From UMGS755 sp045602005 (GTDB taxonomy: Bacteria > Bacillota > Clostridia > UBA1381 > UBA9506), in contig JAZSAS010000011.1 of assembly GCA_045602005.1 (NCBI GenBank), positions 1 to 26,981 on the forward strand: DNA of 26,981 nt. The letters are read 5' to 3'. Below the pieces are notes generated by a model. It did no database searches and had not been told where the DNA came from. It saw only the letters and a program-made list of their open reading frames with translations. The first letter of the stretch is position 1, and each line of letters begins with the position of its first letter. Below are positions 6,909-14,173 of the stretch, piece after piece. The position numbers and the translations under genes were made by a program.

Positions 6909-7682
6909 ATGAAGGAATTACGAGAGAAATTAGGCTTTATATGCGATATGGACGGTGTGATTTATCACGGCAACCGACTGTTGCCCGGTGTTCAGGAATT
7001 TGTCAACTGGATGCAGCGCGAAAAGAAAGAATTTCTGTTTCTGACCAATTCCAGTGAATATTCTCCCCTTGAATTGTGCCAGAAATTGGCACGCATGGGA
7101 CTGGAGGTAGATGAAAGCCATTTCTATACCAGTGCTTTGGCAACGGCACTGTTTTTGAAAAACCAAATGCCAGGATGCAGTGCTTATGTCATTGGTGCAC
7201 CGGGACTTTTAAATGCACTGCACGATGCCGGCATCGCCATGAACGATATCAATCCGGACTATGTGGTTGTTGGTGAAACAAGAAACTATAATTACGACAG
7301 CGTCTTAAGAGCCGTAAATCATGTACGAAATGGTGCCCGCCTTATAGCCACCAATACGGATTTAACTGCACCGGGACAGGATGGCATCATCCCCGCCTGC
7401 CGTGCTTTTGTTGCCCCCATTGAACTGGCATCGAGAAAATCGGCATATTTCATTGGCAAGCCAAATCCGCTGATGATGCGAACCGGACTTAAAATGTTGG
7501 GTGTGCATTCAGAAAACGCTGTTATGATTGGCGACCGGATGGATACGGATATCATTGCCGGTATTGAAACCGGTCTTGACACGGTTTTAGTACTCTCCGG
7601 CGTAACCACTAGGGATGATTTAGATCAATATCCCTACCGCCCGAAGTACATTTTAAATGGTGTGGGTGATTTGGTAGAGTAA
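6909..7682 (+). CDS. HAD-superfamily phosphatase, NagD type (subclass IIA)
   Basis: The 257-residue product carries all four HAD motifs: motif I DMDGVIY with nucleophile Asp13 and Asp15, motif II TNSS (46-49), motif III Lys184 (GKPNPLM) and motif IV GDRMDTD (208-214). The large C2-type cap between motifs II and III puts it in the NagD/AraL/p-nitrophenyl phosphatase group, which dephosphorylates small phosphorylated metabolites such as sugar phosphates or nucleotides. The real substrate cannot be read from the sequence. It starts with ATG after AATAAGGAG and is monocistronic, ending in a strong hairpin. A palindrome over its promoter suggests repression by an unknown factor. The gene product is cytoplasmic. 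Confidence 0.9.
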   Translation: MKELREKLGFICDMDGVIYHGNRLLPGVQEFVNWMQREKKEFLFLTNSSEYSPLELCQKLARMGLEVDESHFYTSALATALFLKNQMPGCSAYVIGAPGLLNALHDAGIAMNDINPDYVVVGETRNYNYDSVLRAVNHVRNGARLIATNTDLTAPGQDGIIPACRAFVAPIELASRKSAYFIGKPNPLMMRTGLKMLGVHSENAVMIGDRMDTDIIAGIETGLDTVLVLSGVTTRDDLDQYPYRPKYILNGVGDLVE

Positions 7683-7750
7683 AATTCATAAAGATTTTAA
7701 ACAGGTGGTATGCCTTACTTTCAGCAAAGAGGCATTTACACCTCATGCAA

Positions 7751-7788
7751 AAACAGACAGCCGCAGATTTGCGGCTGTCTGTTTTTTT
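7751..7788. terminator. Bidirectional terminator between HAD phosphatase and phosphohexomutase
   Basis: A perfect 15-bp hairpin has arms at 7751-7765 and 7770-7784, core ACAGACAGCCGCA, with loop GATT and a T-run to 7789. It separates two convergent genes; an A-run on the left gives a shorter U-tract for the minus-strand transcript. Confidence 0.9.
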
Positions 7789-7821
7789 TAAAGGTTGTTG
7801 CACCAAGCTGTGCAACAGATT

Positions 7822-9222
7822 TTATGCAAGACCGAGGCTTTCTGTCCAGATTGCTGTCATTTTCTTCGCCTGCTCCATGCTATCCATTTCGCAGAAAATA
7901 CGCAGCAACGGCTCGGTTCCTGAGAAACGGGCAATAATCCAACCGCCGTTTTCAAAATAAACCTTGCAACCATCTTCGTAGCTAACATGGTCAACCTTGA
8001 TGCCAAAATCAGGTAGTTCTTTCTTCACGAACAAGGTTTCTGTCAGCTCATCTTTCTTTTGCTGAGAGAACTTGGTGTCAAACTCACTCATTTGTGTTTT
8101 GCCGTATTTCGCATAAATTTCATTTAGAATTTCAGAAATGCGTCTTCCACAAACAGAAAGCATTTCAACCAAAAGTGCAGAAGCAAAAATGCCGTCTTTG
8201 CCCTTAATGTGTCCCCGAATGGACAAACCGCCACTGGATTCACCACCAATTAAAGCATCTGTTTCTTCCATTTTACCGGAAATATACTTAAAGCCAACCG
8301 GCACCTCATGGCATTTCTGTCCGTAATCTTCTGCAATTTTGTCTAAAAGATGTGTGGTTGCCACATTGCGAACAATATCGCCTCTCCAGCCTTTATACTC
8401 TAAAAGGTAATAGCTTAAAAGAGCCAGAATTTCATTTGGATGAATGAAGGTACCCTGGTCATCAATAATACCGATTCTGTCAGCATCACCATCAGTACCA
8501 ATACCTAAATCATATCCCTTCTCTACCACCATATCACGGAGCTTAGCCAAAGTATGTGCCGAGGGAGAAGGCAGTCTGCCGCCAAACAGAGTATCGTGAC
8601 GGTCATTGATAATATCAACCTCACACCGTGCAGTCATTAAAATGGTCTGCAGAGAGGTTTTAGAAACGCCATACATGGGGTCAAGCAGAATTTTAAGACC
8701 CGAATTGCGGATAGCATCCATATCAATCATATCAATGATGCTGTCTAAGTACTGATTGGTGGGGTTCATCAGTTCAATGATACCGCTTTTCACCCCTTCA
8801 GCAAAGTCTACGCTCTTCACCGTAACACCGGCTTCAATCTGCGCTTCAAAGCCACGGGTGATGGAAAGGTCTGCGTCTCTGCCGCCTTCAATGAAAACCT
8901 TAATGCCATTGTATTCAGCAGGATTGTGGCTGGCTGTTACCGCCATGCCGTACTTAGTGCCCATTTCCTTAACAGTATACATAACCAAAGGTGTGGGAGC
9001 AATTCTGTCAATAAAATGAACGTGAATGCCATTGCCGGCAAACACTTCTGCTGCCCACTGTGATGCCATATCTGACAAAAAGCGACGGTCATAACCAATG
9101 ACAATGCCCTTTGTGTCACCCTTCATATTATCACTAATGGCCTGTGCCAATAATCTAACGTTTTCACGGATAAATTCATCACCGATAATAGCACGCCAGC
9201 CGCCTGTACCGAATTTAATCAT
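7822..9222 (-). CDS. Phosphoglucomutase/phosphomannomutase family protein
   Basis: The 466-residue alpha-D-phosphohexomutase has the four family motifs: phosphoserine loop TASHNP (96-101, Ser98), metal loop DGDADR (244-249), sugar-binding GGESSGG (326-332) and phosphate-binding RFSGTEP (432-438). These enzymes interconvert hexose 1- and 6-phosphates; glucose, mannose and glucosamine types are hard to tell apart by eye. It starts with ATG after AAAAGGAGAG, 24 nt downstream of the GHMP kinase on the same strand, so the two are very probably one operon. That pairing suggests the mutase takes the sugar 1-phosphate made by the kinase and turns it into a 6-phosphate. Confidence 0.92.
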   Translation of the reverse strand: MIKFGTGGWRAIIGDEFIRENVRLLAQAISDNMKGDTKGIVIGYDRRFLSDMASQWAAEVFAGNGIHVHFIDRIAPTPLVMYTVKEMGTKYGMAVTASHNPAEYNGIKVFIEGGRDADLSITRGFEAQIEAGVTVKSVDFAEGVKSGIIELMNPTNQYLDSIIDMIDMDAIRNSGLKILLDPMYGVSKTSLQTILMTARCEVDIINDRHDTLFGGRLPSPSAHTLAKLRDMVVEKGYDLGIGTDGDADRIGIIDDQGTFIHPNEILALLSYYLLEYKGWRGDIVRNVATTHLLDKIAEDYGQKCHEVPVGFKYISGKMEETDALIGGESSGGLSIRGHIKGKDGIFASALLVEMLSVCGRRISEILNEIYAKYGKTQMSEFDTKFSQQKKDELTETLFVKKELPDFGIKVDHVSYEDGCKVYFENGGWIIARFSGTEPLLRIFCEMDSMEQAKKMTAIWTESLGLA

Positions 9223-9246
9223 TTTTTTCTCTCCTTTTATTATTTC

Positions 9247-10350
9247 TTAAGCATCTGTTCTAACACCGGTATCCTGACGAATGATTTTCGCCGGATAACC
9301 CAGAGCTTCAATTGCTGCAACTACACTTTCTGCATTTTCCGAAAGAGCATATACATAACCACAGCCGCCACCGCCGCTGCCGTTGACCTTGCCGCCCAAA
9401 GCACCGGCAGCCATAGCAGCGTCAATGATAGCGTCAATTTTCGGTGTGGAAACACCCAAACCGTCACGCAGGTTTTCATGGTGAGCATATAAAAGCTCGC
9501 CCAAACGCTGGGGGTCAACCTTGTTTGCCAGCATTTCTTTTGCTTCCTGCAGAATTTTATAGTTTGAAACATTAGCAAGAACTGCCTTTTTCCGTTTTGC
9601 ATCCAGACCTTCAAGCACTTCCAGCTTTTCTCTGCCGGCAGCAAGACCCTGTATGGTAGCACCAGAAGCATTCAAACCTTCTAAAGTGGGGGCTTTGGCA
9701 TCTGCCAGCACCTTGGTGGTGTTCTTTTGTTCTTTAGAATCAAAGAGAATAAACACACCGGGAATTTCATTTTCCAGTCTGCGGGGCACGGTCTTTCCGC
9801 CGGCAAAATCCAGATTCACAAGACCGCCCAGAGCGGAAGCATAATGATCCATCATGCCGCCTGGCTCACCGAATTCTGCAACCTCTGCTAAAAATCCCAG
9901 ATATGCAATTTTTTCAGGGTTTTCACTGTCGGGGTGCTCCAGCACTGTTAATACCGCCTTAATAAAGGCCACAATCATTGTAGAAGATGAGCACATGCCC
10001 TTACCAATGGGAATTTCAGAATCCATGGTAATATCAAAACCTTTAACGGGATAACCCTGACGAATGAGCACATTTAAGCTGGACTTTAAATAATCCCGAT
10101 TGTTTTCATATACAATAGGCTCATCCAAATTAATTGTGGTTGACTCATAAGCCTCCTCTGTGTTTTCCATGCCCAGAGTATCAATTTTGCTGTCACGAAT
10201 TTTGATGTTAGCCTTTTGTGTTCCATTCAACTGAATTTTGGCTGAAAACCGAAGATTGATAGCACAGGCAATGACCTCAAGACCCAGATAGTCCTGATGC
10301 TCTCCAAACAGACACAGTCTCGACGGTGTTGAAACATGATAAGTTTTCAT
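9247..10350 (-). CDS. GHMP-family sugar kinase (galactokinase-like)
   Basis: The 367-residue product has a galactokinase-like N-terminal motif PSRLCLFGEHQDYLG (9-23), the ATP-binding loop as IPIGKGMCSSST (113-124; the usual form is GLGSSSA), a catalytic-Asp region GGMMDHYASALGG (164-176, Asp168) and the C-terminal motif KVNGSGGGGCGY (321-332). GHMP kinases phosphorylate small molecules; the GEHxDY block points to a sugar 1-kinase (galactose, arabinose, uronate or amino-sugar type) more than mevalonate or homoserine kinase. The start is the ATG at 10348-10350, directly after GGAGGACACC; an in-frame extension upstream to 10434 lacks such a site. It leads the operon with the phosphohexomutase, and an AraC-type regulator is divergent to it. 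Confidence 0.88.
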   Translation of the reverse strand: MKTYHVSTPSRLCLFGEHQDYLGLEVIACAINLRFSAKIQLNGTQKANIKIRDSKIDTLGMENTEEAYESTTINLDEPIVYENNRDYLKSSLNVLIRQGYPVKGFDITMDSEIPIGKGMCSSSTMIVAFIKAVLTVLEHPDSENPEKIAYLGFLAEVAEFGEPGGMMDHYASALGGLVNLDFAGGKTVPRRLENEIPGVFILFDSKEQKNTTKVLADAKAPTLEGLNASGATIQGLAAGREKLEVLEGLDAKRKKAVLANVSNYKILQEAKEMLANKVDPQRLGELLYAHHENLRDGLGVSTPKIDAIIDAAMAAGALGGKVNGSGGGGCGYVYALSENAESVVAAIEALGYPAKIIRQDTGVRTDA

Positions 10351-10417
10351 GGTGTCCTCCTTTTTATGTAGGGTGTGCCTTAAAACGCACGCCCGGTTGA
10401 TACATTTTATCTCTTTA

Positions 10418-10446
10418 ATTGTACCTGCTTTCACGTCTTTTGTCTT
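10418..10446 (-). promoter_or_regulatory. Possible promoter of the kinase-mutase operon
   Basis: On the minus strand AAGACA (10441-10446) and TACAAT (10418-10423) are 17 bp apart. The -35 is poor, which would fit a promoter that needs an activator such as the divergent AraC protein. Confidence 0.4.
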
Positions 10447-10486
10447 TACAAAAAACTGAAATCTTTTTATAAATTTCTTTACAAAA
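10443..10486. repeat. Direct repeat in the divergent promoter region, candidate AraC-type operator
   Basis: The 11-mer TCTTTACAAAA occurs at 10443-10453 and again at 10476-10486, a 33-bp step (about three helical turns). The left copy overlaps the -35 of the kinase promoter and the right copy overlaps the -35 of the araC-type promoter. The region is A/T-rich, with looser TCTTT copies between and after, so chance is not excluded. Confidence 0.45.
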
Positions 10487-10506
10487 CAATAAATTTTCTT
10501 TATAAT
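10478..10506 (+). promoter_or_regulatory. Promoter of the AraC-family regulator
   Basis: TTTACA (10478-10483) and a perfect TATAAT (10501-10506) are separated by 17 bp. The start codon is 20 nt downstream, so the leader is very short and the GGAGGG site begins about 9 nt after the -10. Confidence 0.7.
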
Positions 10507-10526
10507 AAAAGTATGGAGGGAATGTC

Positions 10527-11705
10527 ATGCTTACAAACCTCACTTCGAAATCTTTATCAGAACTGGGCACAATTGTGCCGGGCGGCATACAGAACGCTGC
10601 CAGACAGCTTGGTGTTTCATTGATTAAAAACCGAACGACCGAACAAACAAGCTTCCGTCACCTCTATATTCACGACACAGAGAAAACTGCGCTGGATAAA
10701 ATTAACGGCACAGCTATTTTGTTTTGCGGAAAAAATCCTAATCAACTGCAGACTTTTTTACTTGATAAAACCATCATTTTAAACCCTGGCGTATATTACT
10801 ATGTTTTGCCTCTGATTGGCACAGCTCAAATTGCCGTTTGTGCAAAAGCCGGAACAAGAACAGAATCAATCAGTTTGACAAAACGTCCCGGCAGTATCAT
10901 GCCTTTGATTGAGCCATCAGAAATTCTTACTTTGCTGTATCACGAAAAAGAACGTGGTTTTTCTTTTCGTGGTGAGCAACACGATTTCTGGGAATTAACC
11001 TACGTGGAACGGGGTCAGCTTCACAATGTTGTTGATGGAAAAGACTTTGTTTTAGAACAGGGGGAAATTATGTTCTTCCTCCCCGGTCAGTTCCACAGTC
11101 AGCATGCTGACCGAGACCAGCGTGTGTTTTATTCCACCATTTGTTTTGGCATGCAGTTTCAAAAACCAGAGCTCTTTAACGGACACATTTTCAAAGCTGA
11201 TGCAGAAACAAAAACACTGTTTCGTCAAATTCTCGAAGAACGAAATTTTGGAAAAATTTATAGCGATGACCTGATTCTTTGCTATTTGAAAGAGTTGATT
11301 ATTCGACTTCTCAGAACTCGTCAGGTAGAAGCTGTTATCAAAAATATTCCCACTGAATCCAGACCGGCTCTGGAAAATACCATTGTGTCTTCAGCGGAGG
11401 AATATGTCCGAAAGCATCTCCACAAACGGTTGACCGTTTCAGAAATTGCTGAAAGCATTCCCGTTTCGGAAACCTATCTTTCTACCCTATTCAAAAAAAA
11501 CACCGGCGAATCACTAAACCATTACATCAACAGCCGAAAAATGCAGCTGGCACGGGATTATATTCTCAGCGGTCGCTACACGTTTACACAGATTGCTCAG
11601 CTTTTGGGATATAACACTGTCCACTACTTTTCCCAAAGCTTTAAACGTTACGTTGGCATGACTCCATCAGAATATGCCAATTCAAGAAAAAGAGAATCAC
11701 AGTGA
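10527..11705 (+). CDS. AraC-family transcriptional regulator with cupin sensor domain
   Basis: The 392-residue product has three parts: an N-terminal domain of about 130 residues that I do not recognise but that looks beta-rich and sugar-cupin-like, a cupin sensor (about 145-235, with HDFWELTYVERGQ and LEQGEIMFFLPGQFH), and a C-terminal double helix-turn-helix DNA-binding domain (about 285-385, ending in YFSQSFKRYVGMTPSEY, the AraC signature). Such regulators usually bind a sugar and activate nearby transport or catabolic genes. At 392 residues it is longer than the usual 280-300. It is divergent from the GHMP kinase/phosphohexomutase pair, with shared direct repeats between them, so these are its likely targets. 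GGAGGG precedes the ATG. Confidence 0.92.
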   Translation: MLTNLTSKSLSELGTIVPGGIQNAARQLGVSLIKNRTTEQTSFRHLYIHDTEKTALDKINGTAILFCGKNPNQLQTFLLDKTIILNPGVYYYVLPLIGTAQIAVCAKAGTRTESISLTKRPGSIMPLIEPSEILTLLYHEKERGFSFRGEQHDFWELTYVERGQLHNVVDGKDFVLEQGEIMFFLPGQFHSQHADRDQRVFYSTICFGMQFQKPELFNGHIFKADAETKTLFRQILEERNFGKIYSDDLILCYLKELIIRLLRTRQVEAVIKNIPTESRPALENTIVSSAEEYVRKHLHKRLTVSEIAESIPVSETYLSTLFKKNTGESLNHYINSRKMQLARDYILSGRYTFTQIAQLLGYNTVHYFSQSFKRYVGMTPSEYANSRKRESQ

Positions 11706-11734
11706 TTATCAATTCATTTAAAAGATAAATAATA

Positions 11735-11760
11735 AAAAATTTCTTAATTAAGGAATTTTT
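11735..11760 (+). terminator. Weak AT-rich terminator after the AraC-family gene
   Basis: AAAAATTTCTTAA (11735-11747) can pair along its whole length with TTAAGGAATTTTT (11748-11760), allowing one G-U pair. The stem is AT-rich and ends in five T, so termination may be partial. Confidence 0.45.
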
Positions 11761-11861
11761 GTCTATTGATAAATTTTTGTCCATTCCTGCCATGAACTGA
11801 TACACATAGAATTTCATTTTTATTCAAAACTAGCCTTAGAATAATTTTTTTGGAGGCAGTT

Positions 11862-12983
11862 ATGAATAAAAAATTAACCGCAACCATTCTTGCAGTTGCG
11901 CTCGCCTGTTTTATGTTTCCCGTCTGGGCAGAGCGAGTCAACGACCCTTTGGTTGCAAACGATTTTATAAAAAACACACCCAAGAACACAACTTTGAACT
12001 TCACCGCTAATGATTTTATCAGCAGTGTCAATCCCCCTGAGGGTGGCAGCTTAAGCCACATCACCCTGTCACAGCTCACAAACTCCGCTGCAGGAACGCT
12101 GCGATTGGGCACAGAGCCTGCAAAGCTTGAAACCGCCATTACTGTGGATAAGCTAGACCAGTTAAATTTTGTTCCAGCAAAAGATTATCAGGGCGAAGCA
12201 ATTTTCACCTGGAATGCCCACTACGGAACTGATGCTGTGTCTCCCTATCCGTCTGCCGTCACTATTAGAATCGGCGAAGGATTTACAGAGCCAGACACAC
12301 CGGAAGCAACCAAAACACCTGCTCCCACGGCAGGTCCCACCACTAAACCGGAAGATGTGCCAACCCAAAAGCCTCTCCAATATGAAGACATGCTGGAGCA
12401 TTGGGGTGCCTTTTCTGCCGGTATGCTGGGTGCAGAAGGAGTCATTGTCGGTGAGGAAATCGGCGGACGTTTCTATTTTTATCCCGACAAAGTATTAACT
12501 CGAATTGATTTTATTACACTGGCCTGCAGCATCTTCGGGGTGAAAACCAAGGACAGCCTGGAGGGAAATCCTTTTGCCGATGCTGATGTGCCGGCCTATA
12601 TGCTCCGTCAGGCTATTGCCGCCTATGAAAACGGCATTATTTCCGGCAAGAGTGAAAACGGTGCCCTGTATCTTCGACCCTATGACAAACTGACACGTGC
12701 AGAGGCAATAAAAATTCTAGATAACGGGCTAAAACTGGAACATCCTGCCACTGAGGTTCTTTCCTTCGCTGATTCCGATACCATTCCCCAGTGGGCTGTA
12801 CAAGCCATTATGAACATGGAGGCTTATGGCATTGTCAAGGGGTTTGACGATAACACCTTCCGGCCCTATTCAAGCATCACCAAAGCGCAAGCCGGCGAAA
12901 TGTTATATCAGGTCTTTAAATATAGGGAAAAAGTGCGCAAAACACAAAGTGTATTTAACCAAGTATTCTATGGTACGATATAA
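11862..12983 (+). CDS. Secreted surface protein with Ig/cadherin-like domain and three SLH domains
   Basis: The 373-residue product begins at ATG 11862, 6 nt after GGAGG; a TTG 12 nt earlier overlaps that site and is not used here. A signal peptide spans about 1-23 (cleavage after PVWA). The mature protein has an Ig/cadherin-like repeat (about 27-130, with NTTLNFTANDF, GTLRLG and LNFVPAKDYQGEAIFTW, as in tandem surface repeats), a Pro/Thr-rich linker (about 135-165) and three SLH domains (about 168-220, 225-285, 288-350; the last has YGIVKGFDDNTFRPYSSITKAQ). SLH domains anchor proteins to pyruvylated wall polymer. The single short repeat and lack of a catalytic domain suggest a small structural or adhesion protein. 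A strong hairpin without a good T-run follows. Confidence 0.9.
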   Translation: MNKKLTATILAVALACFMFPVWAERVNDPLVANDFIKNTPKNTTLNFTANDFISSVNPPEGGSLSHITLSQLTNSAAGTLRLGTEPAKLETAITVDKLDQLNFVPAKDYQGEAIFTWNAHYGTDAVSPYPSAVTIRIGEGFTEPDTPEATKTPAPTAGPTTKPEDVPTQKPLQYEDMLEHWGAFSAGMLGAEGVIVGEEIGGRFYFYPDKVLTRIDFITLACSIFGVKTKDSLEGNPFADADVPAYMLRQAIAAYENGIISGKSENGALYLRPYDKLTRAEAIKILDNGLKLEHPATEVLSFADSDTIPQWAVQAIMNMEAYGIVKGFDDNTFRPYSSITKAQAGEMLYQVFKYREKVRKTQSVFNQVFYGTI

Positions 12984-12991
12984 AAAGAATT

Positions 12992-13020
12992 GCCCGGCAG
13001 ATAATTCTGCCGGGCCGTTT
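12992..13020 (+). terminator. GC-rich hairpin between the SLH gene and the SDR gene
   Basis: GCCCGGCAGA (12992-13001) pairs perfectly with TCTGCCGGGC (13006-13015) around a TAAT loop. Only CGTTT follows, then the ribosome binding site of the next gene. It may be a weak terminator, a processing or stability hairpin, or a partial attenuator of the SDR gene. Confidence 0.55.
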
Positions 13021-13037
13021 GGAAAGGATATAAAAAA

Positions 13038-13769
13038 ATGAAAACAGCATTAATAACAGGCGCATCAAGAGGCATTGGTGCTGCTTGTGCAAGGTACTTT
13101 GCCAAAAATAACTATGCCGTGATGGTGCATTATAACACAAATGAAGCAGCCGCTAAAAAAGTTTGTAATGAAATTCTTTCTTTCGGCGGCAATGCTGCTA
13201 TTTGTCAAGCAGACCTTGCCGAAAAATCTCAGGCAGAGGCATTGATACATAAAACGTTAGCACAATTCGGCCAAATAGATGCTTTAGTAAATAATGCCGG
13301 CATTGCCCTGTATAAAATGTTCTGCGACACCACTGAGACTGACTGGAACCAGATTTTGTCTGTTAATCTTATGAGCATGGTGCACGTGATTCAGGCCGCT
13401 CTGCCCCACATGATTCATGAAAAAAGAGGACACATAGTGAATCTATCCTCCATTTGGGGAATAAGCGGAGCCTCCTGCGAGGTGGCTTATTCTGTTTCCA
13501 AAGCAGCTGTTATCGGTTTAACTAAATCACTGGCAAAAGAATTAGGCCCTTCAGGCATTTTGGTGAACTGTGTTGCACCGGGTGTGATTGACACAGATAT
13601 GAACGCCGTTTTAGACAATGAAACCAAGCAGTCACTCATTGAGGAAACGCCCTTAGAACGCATTGGAACACCTGAAGATGTAGCAGAGGCGATTTATTTT
13701 CTTGCCTCCTGCAAAAATCAATTTATTACCGGTCAGGTCATGAGTCCCAACGGTGGCATGGTGATGTAA
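13038..13769 (+). CDS. SDR reductase, YmfI type (EF-P 5-aminopentanone reductase-like)
   Basis: The 243-residue product is a classical short-chain dehydrogenase: NAD(P)-binding TGASRGIG (7-14), NNAG (85-88) and the catalytic triad Ser138, Tyr151 and Lys155. It could be taken for FabG, but the active-site block SSIWGISGASCEVAYS is very close to that of B. subtilis YmfI (SSIWGETGASCEVLYS), the reductase that turns the 5-aminopentanone form of EF-P into 5-aminopentanol. FabG usually has a different block there. No fatty-acid synthesis genes and no efp are nearby. GGAAAGG precedes the ATG. It lies 54 nt after the SLH gene, past a GC-rich hairpin, so it may be partly co-transcribed with it. The substrate is an inference from motif likeness. 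Confidence 0.85.
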   Translation: MKTALITGASRGIGAACARYFAKNNYAVMVHYNTNEAAAKKVCNEILSFGGNAAICQADLAEKSQAEALIHKTLAQFGQIDALVNNAGIALYKMFCDTTETDWNQILSVNLMSMVHVIQAALPHMIHEKRGHIVNLSSIWGISGASCEVAYSVSKAAVIGLTKSLAKELGPSGILVNCVAPGVIDTDMNAVLDNETKQSLIEETPLERIGTPEDVAEAIYFLASCKNQFITGQVMSPNGGMVM

Positions 13770-13810
13770 CGCTAAAAAAGTTACAGGTTTGTTAAATTTT
13801 GTATTTTTTC

Positions 13811-13839
13811 TTGACATATGACTTCTTTAGGTGTATGAT
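13811..13839 (+). promoter_or_regulatory. Promoter of the HPr-like gene
   Basis: A perfect TTGACA (13811-13816) and TATGAT (13834-13839) are separated by 17 bp. This and the AAGGAGG site just before the gene suggest strong expression. Confidence 0.8.
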
Positions 13840-13864
13840 AGAATTAAATAAATAAGGAGGTTTT

Positions 13865-14101
13865 ATGACTATGAAAACATTTAATATCTTATTAAGTTCA
13901 ATCAACGATGTGAAAAATTTTGTTAACATTGTTAACAAGTATAATTTTGATGTTGATTTAACATCCGGCCGTTATGTAGTCGATGCTAAATCCATTATGG
14001 GTATCTTCAGCTTAGACCTTTCTCAGCCGATTAAGGTTGAAGTTCATTCCGATGATGCTGATGCATTTATTAACGAGCTTGCACCCTTTGCAATGAAATA
14101 A
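13865..14101 (+). CDS. HPr-like protein lacking the phosphorylatable His
   Basis: The 78-residue product (76 if the ATG at 13871 is used; AAGGAGG is 4 nt from the first ATG and 10 nt from the second) has the HPr fold pattern: a start MKTFNILL, the regulatory-serine block KSIMGIFSLDL and a C-terminal helix. In the aligned position of HPr His15, which carries phosphate in the PTS, this protein has Asp15, and there is no ArgPro pair after it (SINDVKNF in place of GLHARPA). Ser43 in KSIMG corresponds to HPr Ser46, the target of HPr kinase. It therefore cannot act as a normal PTS phosphocarrier but could be a Crh-like regulator. Proteins of this kind are common in Clostridia. It has its own strong promoter and terminator. 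Confidence 0.82.
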   Translation: MTMKTFNILLSSINDVKNFVNIVNKYNFDVDLTSGRYVVDAKSIMGIFSLDLSQPIKVEVHSDDADAFINELAPFAMK

Positions 14102-14126
14102 TCAGATATTCATTATATCAACTACA

Positions 14127-14170
14127 TAAAAAAACAGCGAGGCATACACATTTGCCCCGCTGTTTTTTAT
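14127..14170. terminator. Bidirectional terminator between the HPr-like and G5/3D genes
   Basis: An A-run and ACAGCGAGGCA pair with TGCCCCGCTGT and a T-run, with one A-C mismatch and a short loop. A-run on one side and T-run on the other let it serve the convergent genes on both strands. Confidence 0.85.
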
Positions 14171-14173
14171 TAT

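Noticed and set aside
7710..7960. Two short plus-strand open frames over the convergent terminator
   Set aside because: They cross the strong bidirectional hairpin and the end of the phosphohexomutase gene and resemble no protein.
11744..12139. Minus-strand open frame of 131 codons over the SLH gene start
   Set aside because: It is antisense to a protein with signal peptide and SLH domains and has no supporting start signal.
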